A stretch of 64,000 bases of DNA from Brachynemurus nebulosus (GCA_035578155.1 JAPWDM010000008.1:26250598-26314597); one strand, 5' to 3'. Counted from the first letter of the stretch, positions 1 through 11,288 are shown. The notes: generated by a model from the sequence alone, not told the origin. Translations and numbers: made by a program.

Positions 1-466
1 TTTAATTAAAGAAATCTGACATATATTTAGGTAATAGAAATAACTAGTGACGAAACACCCTTAGACACATTTATAAACACAATATATATTAAATAGAAAA
101 ATCAAACGAGGTAGAGTGAAATAACAAATAAAAAGAGACTTTTAAAAAGAGATTATTTTTGATTTTTCTTAAGAACGACGTTATATAGAAGAAAAGTATA
201 AAAAGCTCTCTGATATAACTTCTTACGATATTTTTGATAATGTAATAAAATTTTTGAAAAAGTATTAAATTCTGATCAAAAACACAAAAAAAAGACTTTA
301 AAGCCCAAAATATCCGGTCTGTGGCATCGGATGTGTCTGGCTAACGAACTTATCCAAGCGTTTTGAACAATTAACGAATTTACCAAATTTCATAACAATT
401 AAATGCTTCGTTCGACAGCTATCGCGTACACACATAAATACATATATATATATCTATATATATATA
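1..466. other. Gene-free AT-rich stretch
   Basis: No open frame of note, splice-flanked exon or clear repeat unit is visible. The stretch ends in a short (TA)n-like run at about 440-468 that borders the repeat that follows. Confidence 0.6.
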
Positions 467-605
467 AATTTTAGTGAAGTAGATTTTCGAGTTCTAGAGG
501 CTCCAAAACAAATTTCTGCCATAGTCCCGGGCTTAGGTCTTACCATAAGAGCTGCTGTAATAGCTGAATTTTCATTCTGAAAATTCGCTAAAAAATTAAT
601 AAGTA
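467..605 (-). repeat. Dispersed repeat ending in (TA)n, copy 1
   Basis: Read on the minus strand, this about 140-bp block matches 10625-10768 on the plus strand. Both contain a GCGAATTT start, a GGGACTATGGCAGAAATTTG-like core and a CACTAAAATTTATATATA end. In both copies the 3' end runs directly into a TA microsatellite, so the repeat and the microsatellite seem to move or grow together. A 60-codon frame across it is not supported as coding. The family is not recognised. Confidence 0.7.
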
Positions 606-610
606 TGTAC

Positions 611-2512
611 ATGCTTAATGAATTTGAAAAGTGCAAAATTTCAATTTGTATACTGTCATCATCTTTTAATATTTCAATTAATTTGAATTTATTTATCGAT
701 TGGTTTAACTCTAATAAGAATTGAAATGTATTTAATAAATTAGATAGTGATACTAATAGAATTTATTTTTTACTTTATTAACCGGTTCACGGTTACTGAC
801 ATCATAAGACGCCAAAGGAAACCTGATTAACTGCGACATCACGCTGTACCACGTCAACAATTCCATATACACTGTATTAGTTGTAAAAATAGTGTAACAC
901 TTGATCATTTCCTTGTAATTTTTGAAAATGAAGTGTTGAAAAAAGTGTTTCACAAGAGTTGGAGACTAGATCACGGGTTTTAATATTACATTACAGTGGT
1001 GAATGCACAACCGATTTTATAGATTCGGTCACGTCTGTTATGGTATTAGGTGTCGGAAAAGCCAGAAATATTTCATCTCGAAAATTGTGAGTCTCTAACT
1101 ACGGAACTACGTAATTCTAATTTAATGCGTGTGTACCACGCACTTGGTGATTTTTTTCCTTTACGAGATATGAATCAAAATTATCAATTTAGTCAATCAT
1201 AACTTAGTTATTTCATTTCCAGATTTCCGCAGCTTAATTTTAAAACCGTTTTATCATAATGTTCGCCTTTTTATAATGTTCCCCTTGACCCTTCGTACAC
1301 GCTGCCACTGTCTATTTGCATAATGAAATTATTCACTTCCACACACTTCTATGTACCTATATAGTTATTATATGTATTTAAAGTGTGTAAAATAAAATCT
1401 GTCTGTATAGTTACGTAGTGCTTGGCTATGGCTATGCTATTAAAAACATTAATAATTATAACGTTAATTATTATATGAAAAAATTCCAAGAAATCAATTA
1501 AATTTTTTTTTCTTTTACTAAAATTTTTGCAAAGTTATTAAGTTTTGTATTAAAATATAACAAAACATTAGCAAAATTGAAACAAAATAAAAAAGAATAT
1601 ACCTACATAGAGGCACATGAAAAAACCTAAAACTATCAAATTTGTTTGTAACCTTGATTTCTACGAAAAAAAAAATGGCAAACAATGTTGATTATTCATT
1701 ATAATGGCACGGCTGTTGCAATTATGCATTTCAATTTATTTTTTTCTCCAAAATTAATTTTATTGGTGGTCTAAAAACTTAATAAATTAATTATCTCTAT
1801 TGAATAGCTGCAATATACTTAACAACATATTGGGTATCTATATAGAGGCCGGTACAGTCAGTCGTACTTATATGCATGTATTTGATATTTGTTTAATTTT
1901 AATAATTATCTAAAAAAAAAGGTGTAACCTTGACTCAAATGTTCGCTTGAGTGTGTGCAAATAATTTATCTATCTATCAAAGTGTGAGAAATTTAAAATT
2001 TGGTCTAATCATCACTAAAACACAACCAGTTGGCAGTTTTGATAGACAGTTTCCATACTGCAGGTCAGATAATTTGAATGGAATTTAACAAAAATTTACA
2101 AATTGGATACCTTATGGCTTATAGTATTTGCTACAGGATCATTTAAAAATGCTTCTAATAAAATTTGATGAAAAAAAATTTTTAATATGTTTTCTGGAAG
2201 CTGATTATGTGTAAAATATGCAATTATTTTATCGAAATTTAAAGAAAATAAGCAAGTTACAGTGCAATTAAAATTTTTACCTTACTATACACAAGAGCCA
2301 TATTAACTAAAGTCGGTTACGCGGTATAAATGCATCAGGTACAAGAAAAATTATTATACGGTTATAAAACTTTTAAACGCAGTTTTTCTCAGTATGAAGT
2401 TTTCAAATTGATGAATGTTTGTACAAGTCTCAAATCATACGATTGCCATGATTCTGCTCTTAAAATGCTTAAAGATGAAATGATATTGAAATAAAGAGAA
2501 AACTTTATGTTA
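611..2512. other. Gene-free AT-rich stretch
   Basis: I see no gene, RNA gene or well-defined repeat here. There are homopolymer A/T runs and short frames only. Confidence 0.55.
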
Positions 2513-3415
2513 TTAAGGGGAGGTTTACTTGAGAATCGTTAAAAAAAAAATCGATTTTTTTTTTGTAGAAATTGGTGTAGCTAATTATGTGCAGAATATG
2601 TTCCCAAAATGATTTTGCTGAAAGTAATTTAGGGAAGGTTTACTTGAGATTTGATAAAAAAAATCGATTTTTTTTTGCCGAAATTAATAGCAAATTATGT
2701 GTAGAATATGTTCCCAAAGTGATTTTACTGAAAATAATTTAAAAACAAGATTCTTGCACATTAACCGAATCCAGCTTTCTATAAAAAAAAATGCAAAAAA
2801 CGTAGCTCACGCAATAATGAGTATTAAATATAAAATTTTGAAAATACGTTTCTTTATATATATTTTATAATATCTCGGAACTACATTTTTGGAACTGGTG
2901 GACATGATAACTCAAAAACTATTCGATGGATCCTTTTTTTAATTTTTTATTTTAAAGATAATTCAATTCTTTGGTACCTCTACCTAAGTTCGATACACTT
3001 TCAATTTTTTTTTTATTTTTAAATTTACTTTAAAGGGCGAAAAATAAGACAAAAATCGTAATCAAAAGTTCAAACATCCGCCATTTTTTTTCTTTCAGCA
3101 ATTTATTGATATTATAGGTAGAGGTGCCGGTACTCTTCATATATTTTATAAATCTTTTTTGTTTTTGGATTTCGATGGTTTATTACCGGCGCTAGGATGT
3201 CCACCAACAAGGCGTTGAATTTTCGGATCGTCACACTGCACTATCTATAAAATGGACACTTTTTTATATTTTTCCTTGAAAAATTTTTTTTCTGTAGTTT
3301 AATACTTAATAAATATGTGAACAAAATTTGAAATTGATATTTACTTCCGTTCTTGAGAAAAAAATTCTAGAAAAATATATAATTTTTAAGGACTCTCGAG
3401 TAAACCTCCCCTTAA
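2513..3415. mobile_element. Non-autonomous TTAA element, family 1 (piggyBac-like), copy 1
   Basis: A 903-bp element is bounded by TTAA at 2513-2516 and 3412-3415. The 5' terminus GGGGAGGTTTACTTGAGA is mirrored at the 3' end as TCTCGAGTAAACCTCCCC. About 110 bp of the 5' end is duplicated in tandem: a second degenerate terminus starts near 2631 and both units continue into the same AATCGATTTTTT and TGTTCCCAAA blocks. There is no coding capacity. The same element recurs in the same orientation at 23571-24324. TTAA target duplication is the hallmark of piggyBac-type transposition; assignment to that superfamily is inferred from the TTAA sites and TIRs only. Confidence 0.85.
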
Positions 3416-3497
3416 TAAATGTTTATTTAATTTGATTCATTACTTTTGAACATCCGAGGGCTTCGATCGACTGCCTTCAGCATTCAACTCAGCTTTC

Positions 3498-3790
3498 TCA
3501 GCTCATGTAGTGATCAAATGTTTGAATTTTTTTTTTACTTCCGAGTTTACCCAGGGTGACGGAAGAATTGCACAATTTCAGAGCTTCCTGAAAAATTTCA
3601 TTTCCATGCCTGTCTTTGTTCGTCTGTGTGTTTAGAAAGTCTTTCAATACGACTGATTTTGATGAAATTTTAAGGTCTCCTGTGCATTTCATCGCAGTTA
3701 GCGTATACTCAAATGTGAAATCCATTAAAAAATATCTACCCACGGAAGAATTTCTGCCAATCGCCACCTCTTGAGTTATATGGATTATTA
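3498..3790. repeat. Degenerate dispersed repeat (related to 30540-30790)
   Basis: The segment has a ttccgagtttacccaggg block followed by a gactgattttgatgaaattt block. A related arrangement occurs at 30540-30790 (ttccgagtctacc, then gaccgattttgatgaaattt). This wording is typical of the 3' parts of degenerate retroposon or Helitron-like insect repeats. An 89-codon minus-strand frame here is not supported by any protein feature. Confidence 0.5.
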
Positions 3791-4540
3791 AATTGGTATG
3801 TTTACTGTTCTTAATTTAATTGATATATTTAACTGTGAGAAAATTAGGATCGGTTGTAATTTTTTTTTTGCTTTACGTTTGTGAATATTTACTATAATAA
3901 CTTATTTTAATTCATGAAATGTTCAACAAAAATTTAAGATTAAATTGGAAATAAATAAAATATTGTAACAATTGACTATAACTGATTCTTTATGATGGAT
4001 TCATTGACGACTGTTATGGTCCATTAGACATGAAGTACGTCCGGTGCAGTAGCAAACCCACTTCCGCAATTTATAATGGCAATTTATTTATCTATTTTTA
4101 TTTGTGTGTGTACCGAAAAAAAAAATACACAAATATAAAAATATTTTAGCACTCATTTCGAATAAAAAATCTTAAACACTATTATCTTTTTATGCTTAAT
4201 TTAATTAACTTTAAAATAGATACGTTTTTATACAACTGCATTATAAATCAAATCATTAGAGAGTATTGACATAAAATTTCTTTACGATAATACTTTCGAA
4301 AAAATTATATTGTATTTATCAAGGTGAGTTTTTCTTTTTATTTGGTTAAAAAATTGATTTTTTCCGGCACATTTTATTAGTAAAACTAATATCACCAATT
4401 GACTTATAAATATCATTAATGTAGTCAATAAAGCATCAAAATGATCAAAATCTCGAAATTCTCTATAACGGCTCCAATTTTTATGAATTTTTTTTAAAAA
4501 TTGTATGTTTCAATGTATTATTTAAAATCATAAGTATTGT
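3791..4540. other. Gene-free AT-rich stretch
   Basis: Nothing supportable seen beyond A/T-rich simple sequence. Confidence 0.5.
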
Positions 4541-4965
4541 AAGTGGCGGACCTAACTCCCGTAGGATCTTGGGATCCGAAAAAGGCCCAAAATAAACGGC
4601 TAGACGGATCTTGATCAAATTTTGCTCAAATATTTTTGAGATTCCAGAAAAAATGAACGTTAGGTTGAAATTATCCTCCTGGATCCTCGGATCTCAAAAA
4701 GGATCCAAAGTAAATTGTGGGAAATGACCTCTAAATTTTGCTTAAATACTATTAGAATAAGGAAAAAATGAAGGTGAAATTCAAATTGTGCTCCAGGGTC
4801 CTAGGGTACCAAAATTCTTCCTGAATAAAAGGTTGAATGGACCTTGACTAAATTTTGTACCAATACTAATGAGATCGGGAAAAAATAAATGGGGAATAAA
4901 AATTGTCCTCCAGTGTCTTGGAGTCTCAAAAGGGTCCAAAATAAATTATAATTTATTTTGACAAA
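4541..4965. repeat. Degenerate tandem repeat, about 115-125 bp period, 3.4 copies
   Basis: Four successive units start near 4551, 4675, 4790 and 4906. Each carries, in order, a CCTCCnGGnTCnT block, a GGGATCC/TCTCAAAA block, a GnTCCAAAAtAAA block, a GACCTTGACnAAATTTTG block and a GGAAAAAATGAA block. The units are clearly diverged, which implies an old array. It has no coding potential and no recognised family. Confidence 0.75.
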
Positions 4966-5650
4966 ATTTTATTTTTTCATAAATTTTTTTTCTTCTAATA
5001 TTCCAAAAAAACCATACACCGAAAATAGCTAAAATTTTTATGGGTTATTTTTTATTCAATAGGCAATAAAATACTATAGTAATCAAAACAATACGGCAAG
5101 TCGTTTTCCGAAAATTTTCTCCTAAATATAAATATTTCATACAGATGAGTACTTTTATGGTCAGAAAAAAAATTTTGGCTGCCGTTTGTAAAAAAATTTA
5201 ACGGGGAAAATTTTTGAAACTTTTATATGTTATTAGCTACTAAATGGGTAATATATTTCCGTGATAGCCAGAAGTATGAACGCTTTAATTTTTTTGCAAT
5301 ATTCATTTTTGTTATTAAAAACAGATACATGAATTTTGCAAAATTTAACAATTTTTATAATTTACCACTCATTTTTCCATATTTAAAATTCGGGAATTAC
5401 TTTGAATTTTTCTTCTGTATTAGAACAATAATTAAATCAAATAATGGACTTTGTTTCAAGGCGCTAAGTCTTATCACTTTTGAAGCATTAATGTTTCATT
5501 TTGGATAAAAAAAATTTTTACTGAGATGCTTCGAACATCAAAAGATGCTATATAAATATAGATATTTTAGCAGTTCAGTAAGTAAATATGTGTATTATAT
5601 TTTGCTATTCAAATACCGATTCTTTTTAAATCAAAAATTTTCATTTTAGT
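4966..5650. other. Gene-free stretch upstream of the long-TIR transposon
   Basis: A 93-codon plus-strand frame (5227-5508) is present, but its composition matches the AT-rich background and it has no recognisable motif. The bases TAGT at 5647-5650 may be the left target-site duplication of the adjacent transposon. Confidence 0.45.
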
Positions 5651-6115
5651 GCAGTAAAAGCGTACTTTGACCGTGCATTTCGGGTAGGCAGCAATTTTTT
5701 TTTGGAAGTTGTAGGGAGGTCAGTGATGAATGTAAAACCGAGTTTTCGGGATCCGCGGTGGTGTCGTTTAGCCGCCATCTTCGAAAAAAGGTCGAATTTT
5801 ATTTTTTCGAATATCTCCAAAACCGTAAGTCTTACAAAAAATTTGTAAAGACCTTATTTACAGATAACTTCATTTTCTACAAAATTTGTTATAAACTTTT
5901 TTACATAACTTTGAAAACAAAAAAGTTATCAGCAAAAAACCATGAAAAATTTAGGAACGAAAACTTTTGAAGCCAGATAACTTTGCTATTTTTGACCCGA
6001 CAAAAATTATGCTTCTTATCTTTTTTATAGAGTACTTTTCAACGAAAAATTTGAGGTATTAAATTTTATCATCCGACTTCTAGTTAGGAAGTTATAGCTC
6101 TCCAAAAGTAGGTAG
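5651..6115 (+). repeat. Left terminal inverted repeat of the long-TIR transposon
   Basis: This arm aligns with the reverse complement of 8885-9352 along its length. Shared landmarks are CAGTAAAAGCG, CCGTGCATTTCGGGTAGGCA, GTTTTCGGGA, GTTTAGCCGCCATCTT, TTTGTAAAGACC, GAAGCCA.ATAACTTT and CCCGACAA followed by ATGCTTCTTAT. The arms differ by many substitutions and a short indel about 20 bp from the tip, so the insertion is old. A 70-codon frame inside the arm is not a gene. Confidence 0.85.
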
Positions 6116-6418
6116 ATAAAAATTATAACTAAAAAATCGTCGACTCTTAAGTAACATATTAATTTTAAAATACAATTATTTTATATTGTTTTACCCTTTT
6201 TGGCTAGTATGATTTTATGAAAAAATAGATATTACATATTAACCTGAAATTTAATACCTTTCCGCACCACCCGTGGCGCTTAAAGCCCCTCTCTTGTAAT
6301 ATTTCTTTTAACAGCTTAAATCCTCATTCATAACAAATCTCATCCATTTTTATTTGTTTAATAAAAACGCCCCTTTTTTTTATTTTTATTTAAAAGAACA
6401 ATGTTTTACAAAATTAAA

Positions 6419-8760
6419 TTATAGTAACTCGGGAGGTGTGGGTTCATTGGTGCACTGTATAGGGATGAACATTCGTAAGGTTCTCCTCCAGCCCCAGTAT
6501 TCTGGATTTTTGTATCTTGCCAACCACGACTGTACTTGGTGATACACTCTGAATGTGTGCATACGAGCTGCATCTTGTGTGTGCGGGAGCGAGGCAAGAT
6601 TAAATTTACTTTTAATTGTTGATTTCGCGAATCGTTTGTACCGCAATATATTGATCGATTCTTCATGCTTATCACCGCCATACAAAGCAATAAAAAACCG
6701 CTCTCCAGCAGCACTCAATAAAATGGGATCTACTTCTTCGTTCTGAAATAATTCTACTCCTGAAGCCAGCTCTGAATTTTTTTCAAGAGTATATATAAAT
6801 TTCATTTTGCCCATATTGTAGGTTGCCGATATTGTATCGCACCCAAAAAAAGCATGAATAAACAAAATGTTATTACTTACTACATCCCCATGCTTCAAGC
6901 TCGATGTAGAGTAAATTTTATCAGGCGTGTTGCCTTTTTTTGGTTTAAAGAAAAAAACATTTGATTTGTTACGCCCAAAACCAACCAGCGGTATATCTAT
7001 ATCTTCAGCAACGATTGTTACGGAGTCGTACAAATCACACTTCTCCAGAGCAGAATTTACAATTAGTGAATCCGCGTCTGCTTCTGCTTGCTCGATATTA
7101 TAGTCCCATTCCAGCAGTTCTTTCTTTAGAAGAGTAATTAAATTTTTCTTGTTATTTTAATTGGAAAGAAATTTTTCTTGTGGGATTGTCGGAATACTAT
7201 TGCTACTGCAAATTATATCTGCACAGTGTTGCTTTTTCGACCTCCGAAGACGTTCCCACGATTTGGTGCCAACTATGTTTGCATCGTCAGAGTAACCATC
7301 AAAAACTATACCTACCGATGAACCAAAATGATTTTTAATATATTTGGCATAATTTTGACAAATTACTTTAAATGATACGTTCCGCTCCCACACAACTGTA
7401 TGGAGAAGGTATCCACCATCAATAATGAAGAATTTATTTTCTCCAAGCTGCACGGGTGCACTAAGTGGTAAAAATGTTTTGAATAATGAGGATTTCATGC
7501 TTTTCCGCATACCGTCCTCTGTAAACAACGATAATGGGAAAGGTGTAAGTTCATATTTAAAGCATTCTTTTATATCGCCGATTGACTGCTTGGATATACA
7601 TATTCTTTGGAAAATAAGCAAAGGATTAACTACTATTGGAGATTTATCCACTTCAATAGATCTTGAGACTGCGCTCAAAGGAAGCACTTTATTTTTTCTT
7701 TTGAAAGATAAATTACTGAAATTCTTGTCAATATTTTGAGAGATCATGGCTTTTCCAATTTCAATTGCACGGTCACAATTAATATAATCTGGGGCAATAA
7801 TACCAGTAAAAACTGATATTAATTCCGATCTTTCCAAAAATGGGTCATAAGATGCCAACCAGTGATCCAATTTTTCAACATCTTCGTTATCTCTGATAAC
7901 TTGTGTATCTCTGTGATCGACGTGTTGTTCCGAATATTCCAAGGAAACATTACAGAAATTTTCTATTTGCTCGCAGATGTCTTGCAATGATATCATTCCC
8001 AGTATCCAGGAAGCAAGCGTACTTTCAGATATTCCACGATGAGTTAACCAACCAGACGTTTTCATCATTCTCATAAGTGTTTGTTCAATGGTTTGGTCGG
8101 ACATTATTCCACTCCAGAATTTGTTTGTCCGTCTGATAGTGAATCGGCCACCAGAAGTATAGTCCTCAAATTCTTGTGGAGGCATACGTTTGTCTAGTTC
8201 TTGCATATCTTGTAGGTAGAGTTAAGCTGATTTTGCATACAAGAAATGCCCACTAGAGTGAAATACAGGGAGCATTTTTTGAACTGAATCTAAATGAAGG
8301 GTCCAGTTACCAGATCTTTCAGCTTCAATGAATTGTTTTAAAAGCGTGATCATTTTGAAATACTGTATCCAGAGCCTGGCTGTTGGTCCTTTATGTTCTA
8401 ACATTGTAACAGCATCTTCGAATTTAGTAGCTATTTCCTTAAATGCCGTGATTTCAGCTGCTTGTAAAATCTGTGTTTTATTACTTACAATACTGTCCAT
8501 TAAATCTCGTTCTTCATCAGTGAAATCAATAAATTCCATAATTTTTTTTGCCAAAGACAAGTGCACCAAAATGTGACTTCGTACTGCTCTTGCGTATGCG
8601 TGGCCAGACATAATATTATTAACACAATTATCAGCATAAATTAGTTTTAGCAACTCTTCTAATCCACTACCAGACATAATGTACCCAACTGAACCAATAA
8701 TAATAGTTTTATTTATTTACATACCTCACTTACCTTTCTTTACAGCTCGCAAACTCGATA
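6419..8760 (-). pseudogene. Transposon protein with XPG/FEN-like nuclease region, broken by in-frame stops
   Basis: Residues are counted from the Met at 8677. The frame runs 753 codons to TAA at 6419-6421 and is interrupted only by TAA at codons 152 (8222-8224) and 507 (7157-7159). There is no frameshift: protein-like sequence continues in the same frame across both stops. Upstream, a 45-nt GT-AG intron (8733-8689) joins a short exon in frame, giving LRAVKK-VGYIMSGSGLEELL; the 5' part is then lost at a hairpin insertion. Visible blocks are HAYARAVRSHILVHL, GNWTLHLDSV..MLPVFH, FTIRRTNKFWSGIMSDQTIEQ, IIDGG (D420), VFDG (D460), EADAD (532-536), AEDID (558-561) and HAFFGCDT (D614). The order of IIDGG, VFDG, EADAD and GCD matches the metal-binding acidic residues of XPG/FEN1 (PIN-fold) nucleases. 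The frame stops right after PTPPELL, whereas a related copy at 29940-30253 continues into a cysteine-rich tail, so this C-terminus is probably truncated too. The protein belongs to a widespread, mostly unnamed animal family; its role in transposition is inferred. Confidence 0.82.
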
Positions 8761-8766
8761 TCTGTA

Positions 8767-8868
8767 TAATGGAAACATTAGGAGTGGAAGTCATCAGGAA
8801 AAAATAAAATTAAATTAATCTTTCATTTTATTTTTTCCTGATAACTTCCACTCCTAATGTTTCCATTA
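8767..8868. repeat. Near-perfect hairpin insertion (Penelope-type terminus, inverted)
   Basis: Two 44-bp arms (8767-8810 and 8825-8868) differ at one base and are separated by a 14-bp loop. The arm contains AACATTAGGAGTGGAAGTCA followed by TCAGGAAAAAATAAAAT. Arm plus loop is also present once at 14227-14282, next to a CTGAAGACGG / CCGGTAGTGC motif typical of Penelope-like element termini. It sits just upstream of the short 5' exon of the nuclease pseudogene and may have destroyed its 5' end. Confidence 0.7.
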
Positions 8869-8884
8869 TTTCAATATTATAGTC

Positions 8885-9352
8885 ATCGAAACCTTTATAT
8901 TTATCGATAACTGTATGTTTAATAATAAAAATAAGTACGTCAAATTGTTCGTTAAGAAATTTTCTATGAAAAATATAAGAAGCATTAATCTTGTCGGGTT
9001 GAAAATAGAAAAGTTATATGGCTTCAAAGTTTTCCACTCCTTAATTTTCCACAGTTTTTTGTGAATAACTTTTTTAATATCAATTTTCTGACAAAATGTT
9101 TTAAATAAAAATTGTAAAAAGTAAAATTCTCTATAAAAATGGTCTTTACAAAATTTTTGTGTGCCTCACGGTTACAGAGATAATCCAAAAATTAATTTTG
9201 ACCTTTTTTCCAAGATGGCGGCTAAACGGCAACACCCCCAGTCCCGAAAACTTAGTTTTATATTCACCACAGGCCCTTCTATGAATTTCAGAAAAAAAAT
9301 TGCTGCCTACCCGAAATGCACGGTTCGATCGTTTTGAGCGACGCTTTTACTG
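8885..9352 (-). repeat. Right terminal inverted repeat of the long-TIR transposon
   Basis: This is the mirror of 5651-6115, read from 9352 inward. It carries about 10 bp more than the left arm between AAAGCGT and CCGTGCATTT. A fragment of the same sequence is found at 33885-35770. Confidence 0.85.
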
Positions 9353-10620
9353 TAGTATTTTTAAATTTAGAGCCTAAAACCTTTTAAGCGGCATTTTTAA
9401 TGTTTATGATTTTCAATAATACTACAAAAGGAACAATTAAAAAAAAATCATCAAAATCGGACCTGTTATAGAGAATTAAGAGGTGAAAACCTTTATTGAC
9501 TACACTACATATCTTTTTTATGATATTTTTAAACAGGAAAAATTTGTTGCAGTAGTTTTCTAAATCATGGAGCACAAAGGAACAAATACTTCCTTTGAGA
9601 CGAAATTTTTTATTTTATATGTAACTAGTTATCTTTCACTGAAGGGGTAAATAAAAATCTATTTTTTTTAAAGAATTTACCACATTTTTATTTAAATATT
9701 TAGATACACATGAGGTTTTTTTACGAGTGCCAGAATTTCAAATTGAAATACGTATGAATTAAACTAGAAGTCAGTGGTTTTTGATTTTGTTAGTCTAATC
9801 TGGAGGAGATTATTTAATAATTAAAGTCTTACTTCGGCAATCACACGAGTTTGGCATACAAAGCGTTAATCATTACTGATTTGTCATCAATTTTATCCGG
9901 TTTAATAGTTTCAAAAATTTTTTTTTTGCGATAAAAACGCGATTAAACTGATTAAAGTACCTACTTACACATACACGTGGATACATTTTTTGGAATTATG
10001 CCATTTTTAGAGATATTAAATTGAAATTTTTCGGAAATATTTTGAAATACTTTAACTGTGAGATATTATTTTTGACATTAATATGTAAAAAGAATTAGTT
10101 CTTCATTAGATAAAAAGACTCCCCTCTTAAGAGATGAATGAATTTGCCAATCAATAATACTTATGCTGCAGCCGACTAAATGGAGAATAGTTTAATAAAT
10201 AAAATGGCGTCTTAAACGTGAACATTTCGCACCACGTTCTCTCTACGATATAATATTTTTGCTATAAAGGGGTGGAGGTATTATGATGTTCAATGGAAAA
10301 AGAAAATTTTCGTCTATTATGATTTGCAATATGTTTATTTAAAATGCTTCTGTAGATATAGGTAAAATATTTTTGAATTTACTTTTTGAACAGTTTGGAT
10401 CAAAATTTATAAAATATTATTTTGAAATCGAGTTCCTGAATGTAAAACATGTTAAACAAGATTTTTCTTAGATTTTTTGGTTTGTAAAAATTTAATTCGA
10501 GTTTATGATTTTGAAAGTTGTTTTTTATTTATTTAAAAAAATATCACACAATAAAATATGTGATTATTTAAATATATTATATAACCTTTACAAGGCGGCT
10601 TCCTGTAATAATACATGTGC
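9353..10620. other. Gene-free AT-rich stretch
   Basis: TAGT at 9353-9356 may be the right target duplication of the long-TIR transposon. Beyond this, no gene or repeat unit is supported. Confidence 0.5.
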
Positions 10621-10624
10621 ATTA

Positions 10625-10763
10625 GTTCATTCAAATTTGCTTTTAGCGAATTTCCAGAATGGAAACTCGCTATTCCAGCCTTGCTCATGGTGGAAGTTCA
10701 GCCCGCGACTATGGCAGAAATTTGTTTTGAGGCCCCTAGAACCCAAAAATAATATTCACTAAA

Positions 10764-10768
<5 letters not shown>
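10625..10768 (+). repeat. Dispersed repeat ending in (TA)n, copy 2
   Basis: This is the plus-strand partner of 467-605, with the same TTAGCGAATTT start, a CGCGACTATGGCAGAAATTTG core and a CACTAAAATTTATATATA end running into a pure TA tract. An 85-codon frame crossing its left edge is a chance frame. Confidence 0.7.

Positions 10769-10829
<61 letters not shown>
10767..10829. repeat. (TA)n microsatellite
   Basis: An uninterrupted TA tract of about 60 bp, followed by a short TATG/TATGTA run. Confidence 0.95.
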
Positions 10830-10842
<13 letters not shown>

Positions 10843-11288
10843 GGTTTATGTATGTATATATGTATCAGCACGATAGCTCTTCAGGAAAAACTGCTAGCTT
10901 TACGAAATTTGGTGACAACGTTGAAAGTCCAATAATCTTGGATGAGTTCTTCAGCCAAGCACGTCGGATGCCAGGAACATGGTTTTTGTTCTTGCAAAAA
11001 ATTAGTTTTTTGCCAAAATTTGCTATAATTTAAGAGTTTTCGCCACATTTTTTTACACCATTGCAAAGACGGAAAAAAATCACATAAAAAAGGTTATGGA
11101 ACTATTATTCTAGGTTAGCTAGTTTTTGAGAAAATAAGAAAACAAGTTCTGGACCCACCATCCACTACCGGGGCGGTTCTAGAAACCTCCGGCGGTGGGT
11201 GGAGACTCATATTTGTTTAAAATATTGCTTTTAAATAAAATGATTTTTTGAGTTTGTTGGTGCCAAATTGATTTATTCTGAAACTAAG

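Larger units (their letters stand above)
5651..9352 (-). mobile_element. Long-TIR DNA transposon encoding an XPG/FEN-like nuclease protein (Academ-like)
   Basis: The element is about 3.7 kb with inverted termini of about 465 bp (5651-6115 and 8885-9352) and one minus-strand coding unit between them. The outermost shared bases are CAGTAAAAGCGT (from 5652; mirrored at 9341-9352). TAGT lies immediately outside both ends (5647-5650 and 9353-9356) and could be a 4-bp target duplication, with one base of ambiguity at the left edge. The protein has an upstream region containing a WSGI..DQTIEQTLMR block and a C-terminal XPG/FEN-like nuclease region. DNA transposons of the Academ superfamily are known to include a lineage encoding an XPG nuclease and to make 3-4-bp duplications. 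That assignment is inferred from architecture, not from a database match. A small hairpin insertion (8767-8868) interrupts the 5' side of the gene. In-frame stops show that this copy is dead. Confidence 0.8.

Noticed and set aside
6354..6746. Plus-strand and second-frame open frames over the nuclease pseudogene
   Set aside because: They are shadows of the minus-strand frame, which alone has family motifs and continues across both stops.
8222..8224. Stop read-through or recoding at the TAA codons of the nuclease frame
   Set aside because: No recoding signal was seen, several stops occur, and the C-terminus and 5' exons are missing; mutation is simpler.
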